DNA from: Purshia tridentata
Lineage: Eukaryota > Streptophyta > Magnoliopsida > Rosales > Rosaceae
Length of the DNA: 22,404 nucleotides
Assembly: GCA_003254885.1 (NCBI GenBank)
Contig: QANT01004184.1
Coordinates: 35,001 to 57,404 of the forward strand
Reading direction: 5' to 3'
Under the pieces are notes generated by a model that was not told where the DNA came from, did not search any database, and was given only the letters and a program-made list of their open reading frames with translations. Below, piece by piece: positions 17,745 through 22,404 of the stretch; position 1 is the stretch's first letter; every line of letters begins with the position of its first letter. A program made the translations under genes and the position numbers.

Positions 17745-17937
17745 CTTGCAAGTGCCAAAATAAAACAAGAGTTTTGGGATAATATTTTTTTAATTATATT
17801 CTTCTCTCTTAGAGAGGTATATATAAGTGAACATTACAAAACCCTACTAGGCTAGAAAACATAATACAAGCCCTATCGGGCTAGGATTACAACTAATAAC
17901 AAAACCCAAATACTTAATTACAACTAACCCTTTAACA
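17745..17937 (-). mobile_element. 3' LTR of the copia element
   Basis: On the minus strand the LTR begins TGTTAAAGGG at 17937, immediately after a polypurine tract. It contains a TATATATA box near 17817-17824 and a CTCTCTTAGAGAG palindrome. The outer end is not fixed; TTGCA near 17749 is a plausible terminus, giving about 190 bp. Short LTRs are normal for copia elements. Confidence 0.5.
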
Positions 17938-17950
17938 CTCCCCCTCAAGT
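17938..17950 (-). other. Polypurine tract of the copia element
   Basis: Minus-strand ACTTGAGGGGGAG directly before TGTTAAAGGG, the classic plus-strand primer of plant copia elements. It also overlaps the last codons of the pol frame. Confidence 0.8.
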
Positions 17951-18884
17951 TGGTGCATAGATATCACACATGCCCAACTTGACTAAAGAATCAAGAAATA
18001 CCATGCTAGCCACAGCCTTTGTAAGAATGTTTGCTAACTAATCTTCATACTTCACATAAGGAAAATTGATAATTCCAACTTCTAACTTCTCTTTAATGAA
18101 GAATTTATCAATCTCAATGTGTTTGGTTCGATCATGTTGAATAGGATTATGAGCAATTGCAATAGCTGACTTGTAATCACAGAACAGTTTCATAGAGCTC
18201 TTTGGTCCACAACCCAAATCACAAAGTAAGAAACTTATCCATAGTAATTCACTAAGACCACTAGCCATACCTCTGTATTTTGCTTCTGCACTTGATCTCG
18301 ACACCACCTGTTGTTTCTTGCTTCTCCATGTGACAAGATTTCCTCCAACAAACGTAAAGTACCCAGAGGTAGACCTTCTGTCATCCGCTGAGCCTCCCCA
18401 ATCTGCATCTGTATATCCACTTACATCAAGATAGCCATGCTTGGAAAAGAGAATGCATGTACCTAGAGAAAACTTCAGATATTGTAGTACCCTATTAACC
18501 CCATCCATATGAGCTATAAGCGGATCATGCATAAATTGACTAAGAACATTGACAGCATAAGCAATATCAGGTTGTGTATGTGCTAGGTAGATCAACCTCC
18601 CTACAAGTCTCTAATATCTCCCTTTATCTGCAGGAGCTGAATCCAAGCACTCAAACAACTTGTGGTTTTGCTCAATTGGTGTATTTATGGGCTTGTAAGC
18701 AAGGTTGCCTGTATCTTTCAATAAATCTAATATATACTTTCTTTGTGACAAAAAAATCCCATGCATTGATCTAGCTACTTCAATCCCAAGAAAGTATTTC
18801 AATGCTCCCAAATCTTTCATCTCAAAATTAGTGGCAAGATATTTCTTCAGATTACTTACCTCTTTTGAATCATCTCATGCAACG
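17951..18884 (-). pseudogene. Ty1/copia RT C-terminus and RNase H
   Basis: Reading leftward: D-D-S-K-E-V, then N-F-E-M-K-D-L-G-A-L-K-Y-F-L-G-I-E-V-A-R-S, LSQRKYILDLL and NTPIE (end of RT). Then come RLVGRLIYLAHTQPDIAYAV, S-G-Y-T-D-A-D-W-G-G, DRRSTSGY, SKKQQVVSRSSAEAKYRGMA, a CDYKSAIAIAHNP block and DRTKHIEID (RNase H), ending with L-A-N-I-L-T-K-A and a V-K-L-G-M-C-D-I-Y-A-P-T tail. Stops occur at about 18886 (upstream edge), 18611, 18038 and 17944. The A-E-A-E-Y-R motif has Lys for the second Glu (codon 18278-18280). The frame is cut at its upstream end by the hAT element, so the Y-V-D-D catalytic motif and everything before it are missing here. Confidence 0.9.
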
Positions 18885-19080
18885 AGTGTAATATCGAAAT
18901 TATCGCCGAAATTTCGCCAATAATTTCGTTTTTTTGAAGGGGCGAAATCGAAACACCATACCAAGCATTTATCGGGAAAATATCGAAAAATTTGGCGAAA
19001 TTTCAGAAGACATCAAAGGCTTTTTTGGATGAATTTCGCGATATTTCGGTCGAAATTTCGCGTAATTCCATCGAAATTTG
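18885..19080. promoter_or_regulatory. CGAAAT-rich subterminal region of the hAT element
   Basis: About eleven copies of CGAAAT or its complement ATTTCG in under 200 bp, several fused as the palindrome CGAAATTTCG. hAT transposases bind short subterminal repeats of this kind (as in Ac); that role is inferred here. Confidence 0.6.
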
Positions 19081-19239
19081 GCAGATGTGTTCCCAAAACT
19101 CACAGACTACAGTTTTTTCATTTCACTGTCACTGTTCTTGGATTCCCTGCTGTTGCTGTCTGCCTTTTTGACCAGTTAGTGCTCAACTTTATCATTTCTC
19201 AATACCAAACCCCTCTCCCGATCGGATTTCAAACCATTT

Positions 19240-19467
19240 CAAAACAAATTTCAACTTTTCTCTCTCTCTCCCTCTCACGCACGCTCAACCTTCTTCGCTT
19301 GCTGATCTGATCAGATCAGATCTACTCTGCTCCTCCCATCTCCGGCCACATCCCTGCTCCCCGGCAGCAATCCTCGCTCCCGCCCCCAAAGCCCTCCTTT
19401 TGCCGCCCCGCCTCCAAAGCTTTCCCTGTGCGCCCTCTGGTTACTTCTTTACAGTCTTATTTCCTAT
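19240..19467 (+). promoter_or_regulatory. CT-rich leader of the hAT transposase gene
   Basis: A strikingly pyrimidine- and GC-rich stretch (19257-19440) within AT-rich DNA, with the perfect palindrome CTGATCTGATCAGATCAG at 19302-19319 and a TTTACAG acceptor-like site near 19460. It is interpreted as the promoter-proximal 5' UTR. Exact transcription start and splice sites are not determined. Confidence 0.4.
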
Positions 19468-20660
19468 TTTTTGTTTCTTTGTTTTTTTGTTTTTTAATGT
19501 TGCTGAAGAGAGGTTAGTGATGGGGGAAGTATTGGATTGGTTTGGTGGGTAATTCCGTAATTGGGAGTGAGTGAGTGCATTACTTACAAAAGGCAGGGGA
19601 GACGCTGTGGACAGAAACGAAGACATTACTTTTTACCACCAGAGTTGAGGGATGGAGGGAGAGAGAGAGAGGGTCTTGCCTCTTGTTTATATATGCAAAG
19701 TCTAGATTTGATCTCATTAATTAGGATTAGAATAATAGGGTAGCTTCTTGTCTGTGTGCAAAGTCTGTGAGGTAATAGTTAATAGGGATATTAGGATATT
19801 AGCTCATTTTTTATACTCCATAACACCATTAGTTTTTTCTTTAATAGCTAAAGTTTATATTCAAAATTCTATGCTATGAAGTAAGTTACAATAACTTAAC
19901 ATTTTTCTTGTAAAATAAAAGAAGCTTTCTTTTTCACTTTCCGAATTTAGGGGTTGAACATGAATGACATGTTTTTTCAATATTTGTCCGAAAAATATTT
20001 CTTTATTCGCTATTTTATATCAAAACGCAAAGTAATATAGTAAGGGGTTAATTAAACATAAATAATAATATTATTTTTTTTTATCTTTTTTAATAAGGTC
20101 ACATCTATTTTATGAAGGAATACGGGGAACTCGATTAGTAAAGTAGAACTTAATTATTTTATTTGTGAATTATGATTGATCGAGTTAGTTAATGGTTAGA
20201 CATCCAGTCCAGTGCGCCTCTATATCTCAACTGGTCTAAAGTTCAGCCATTTCCTTGTGCGCCGCCTCTCTGTCTCTTCACTGCTGGTTAGACATCCAGA
20301 GTCCAGCCACCACTTGTCTTGTATTATTGTATATGGAATGGATATGGTTATTATGGACTTGTATTTATTTTACTCTTCTTATCTTATTTCACCCCCGTTT
20401 ATAAGTTATAAATAACTTATAAGTTATAACTTGAAAACTTGATAATTAATTGTTTCATTATTCCATATGGTCTATAGATTATTCATATATTTTATAGTTT
20501 ATTAGTTTGATAATTTGATTGATATTAGTAATAAATTAATAATAATGAAAATGAAAGTAAATGGGAATTTTACAGGATTATAATTTATGAATCGGGTCTA
20601 TTGCCTACTAATAGTATTGAGTATTGTTGAATATTGATTTTATTGGTTTTTTATTATTAG
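19468..20660 (+). other. Probable 5' intron of the hAT gene
   Basis: AT-rich and without coding capacity. It ends in TTATTATTAG at 20660, an acceptor-like site 16 bp before the transposase ATG. It contains a direct repeat of GGTTAGACATCCAG (about 20193 and 20286) and an inverted repeat TATAAGTTAT/ATAACTTATA at 20400-20421. Confidence 0.4.
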
Positions 20661-20676
20661 GTACTAAACTACTAAT

Positions 20677-22292
20677 ATGGCAAGCGGAGAAGGAAGCTCA
20701 GGAAGGTATCGTGATTCGGCTTGGCAGCATGCACTTCCAAATCCTGAGAATAAAAATGAAGAGTGGTGGAGTCACAAGACTGAAATATCACCTTAGTGGT
20801 ATGGATCCTAGTGCCAATGTGCAACATTGCACTAAAGTCCCACCTGAAGTGAAGCAACACATTTCTGAGATATTGGAATTAAAACAAAACCAAAAGAACA
20901 AAAAAATGCAACGGATAGAAGAGCTTCAAGCAGAACTTCGCAGAGGAAATGAAATAAATGTAAGTGATAGTGATGAAGACGATGATGACGACCATAATGA
21001 TGATATGGGAGTTGAAGAGCGAAGAGAATTTCGAGCTGCAATTCGAGCATCTAGAGCAGCACAATGGGACCGAGAGCACCTGCATAAAGTTTTAGATAGG
21101 GGACAAGGTTCTAGTTCTAGTAGTCAGGCACCGTTGAGAAGAGGATCCAGCATGAAGGAATCACAACCAGCCCCTCCACTAGCACCAAGCTATTACAAGT
21201 CCAAATCATCACGCCAAAAGAGTGTTAAAAACCTCTTTTCTGGAGGGTCACTGAAAGAGAAGATGAATCGCTTGATAGCTAAGTTCTTCATATATGAAAA
21301 TGTTCCTCCATCAAAAGCAGCATCTCATCATTTCAAAAACATGGTGATTGGATGTCAGCAGGCAGGAGAAGGTATCGAACCTCCATCACCCTTTCAGATC
21401 CGACACACATATTTGGATCAGGAGTTCGCAAAAATGCAAGAGCATGTCAAGAAATTGAAAAAGAATTGGGCAACTTATAGTTACACAATTATGTGCGATG
21501 GTTGGACAGGTCCAACTAAGTTGTCCATTATAAACTTTATGGCATACTCAAGAGGCAAGACTGTTTTCCTCAAGTCCGTCGATTCTTCAAATCGCATCAA
21601 GGATGCACAATATATATACGGGCTAATGAAAGATGTGATAGCGGAGGTAGGAGTAGAAAATATTGTTCAATTTGTGACCGACAATGGTTTCGCATATGTC
21701 GCCGCAGGAAAAAAGTTAATGAGGCGATATAATATATACTGGACGTCGTGTGCGGCACATTGCATTGATCTTATGTTTGAAGAGATTGGAAAGAACAATA
21801 AAGTTGCTAGTGTGATCAAAAAGGCTCAAAAGATCACGAATTTTATTTATAACCATAACTGGTTGTTAGCAAAGATGCGTGAGAAAGACTTTTGTGATGG
21901 TGATATTATTCGTCCTGCTGCCACTCGGTTCGCCACTCACTACATTGCCCTGCATAGTTTATTTAAAAAGAGTCCAGGGTTGAAGCGATTGTTCACTACT
22001 ACTGAGTGGACCCAAAGCAATTTCGCGAGGTCGGAAGCTGGAGTAATGGTGGAAAAGATAGTACTTGATAATCGTTTTTGGCAGCAGATGGTTCAAATTT
22101 GTGGTTTCTTAGAGCCTATGTATATAGTTTTACGTATTGTCGATACGGAGGTGGTACCTACTATGGGATCTCTTCATGAGTTGATGAATAAAATGAAGGA
22201 TGAAATACTGACCAAACATGGTGCCAGGTGGGTGGTAAAAATCATTGAGGATAGGTGGTTTAAAACATTACAGCACGATTTGCATGCAGCAG
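20677..22292 (+). pseudogene. hAT transposase (BED/DUF659), frameshifted, 3' exon missing
   Basis: The likely start is ATG 20677, opening with M-A-S-G-E-G-S-S-G and A-W-Q-H-A, as in plant BED-hAT proteins. Near 20760 the frame jumps by one into the long frame that carries GGVTRLKYHLSG and the H-C pair of the BED finger. The segment with the finger's Cys pair is absent, so the finger is broken. After it come VPPEVKQHISEIL, a coiled-coil, a D/E-rich tract and a Ser/Arg-rich linker. The DUF659/RNase H-like core follows: IMCDGWTG, VFLKSVDSS, F-V-T-D-N and CAAHCIDLMFEEIG, then RPAATRFATHY and FWQQMVQICGFLEP. The Asp residues of DGWTG and TDN are kept. The exon ends at CATGCAGCAG before a GT donor at 22293; the last exon with the hATC domain and its catalytic Glu lies outside. 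Confidence 0.85.
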
Positions 22293-22404
22293 GTAACCCA
22301 TCTAATTTTTTTGTTATTTTAGTTCTATTTTTTTATATTGATCTAATAACCTAGGCAAGCTAAGCTATATATAAGCTTACTAATTTTGTATGTCTATATT
22401 TACA
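22293..22404 (+). other. Start of an intron in the hAT gene
   Basis: GTAACCC donor directly after H-A-A-G. The translated frame degenerates into hydrophobic, AT-rich sequence, as expected of an intron. Confidence 0.65.

Larger units (their letters stand above)
18885..22404 (+). mobile_element. hAT transposon inserted in the copia RT, right end outside window
   Basis: The copia frame stops abruptly near 18884, where AGTGTAATATCG begins and unrelated CGAAAT-rich sequence follows. Downstream on the plus strand are a CT-rich leader and a hAT transposase exon of the BED/DUF659 type. The likely 8-bp target is ATGCAACG (18877-18884). The right terminus, the dimerisation domain and the other copia half must lie beyond 22404. 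Confidence 0.7.

Noticed and set aside
20624..20762. Upstream 46-codon extension of the long hAT frame
   Set aside because: It has no family similarity and exists only because the real N-terminus, starting at 20677, is in another frame; part of it is probably intron.

Overview
The window looks like transposon-rich, AT-rich nuclear DNA of a flowering plant, probably a eudicot. It holds nested retrotransposon debris, DNA transposons with spliced genes, MITEs, solo LTRs, microsatellites and canonical GT-AG introns. I see no bacterial gene, tRNA, rRNA or CRISPR array, and no ordinary single-copy host gene. The one reading frame that stays intact across exons is a PIF/Harbinger transposase-derived gene.

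Layout. 1-1170: satellite-like repeats (186-bp and 479-bp periods, CCATG-rich minisatellite). About 1395-5607: a decayed, 3'-truncated Ty3/gypsy element of Tat type on the minus strand, with 5' LTR, tRNA-Asp-type primer site, gag, protease, RT, RNase H and the start of a second RNase H. About 5610-6345: an older gypsy gag-protease scrap on the plus strand. 6908-8184: candidate Mutator-like element bounded by a 9-bp target duplication, enclosing an LTR-like fragment. 8382-11161: a 2.78-kb solo LTR (TGTTGAA...TTCAACA, 5-bp duplication CACAT) packed with short inverted repeats. 11849-14341, minus strand: a three-exon PIF/Harbinger transposase gene and, upstream, a fragment of its usual DNA-binding partner. 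One MITE sits in an intron of the transposase gene and another lies upstream. 16434-17457: a second solo LTR with a perfect ATTAG duplication. About 17745-18884: the 3' end of a Ty1/copia element on the minus strand. About 18885 to the window end: a hAT element inserted into the copia RT, with a CGAAAT-rich subterminal region, a CT-rich leader and a large transposase exon whose BED finger is broken.

The most notable items are the hairpin-filled solo LTR, whose tandem copies change sequence while keeping their stems paired, and the Harbinger-derived gene, which keeps an open three-exon frame but has lost the first catalytic aspartate. The latter pattern fits either a recently dead transposon or a domesticated ALP1-like gene. 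Most other coding traces are riddled with stops.
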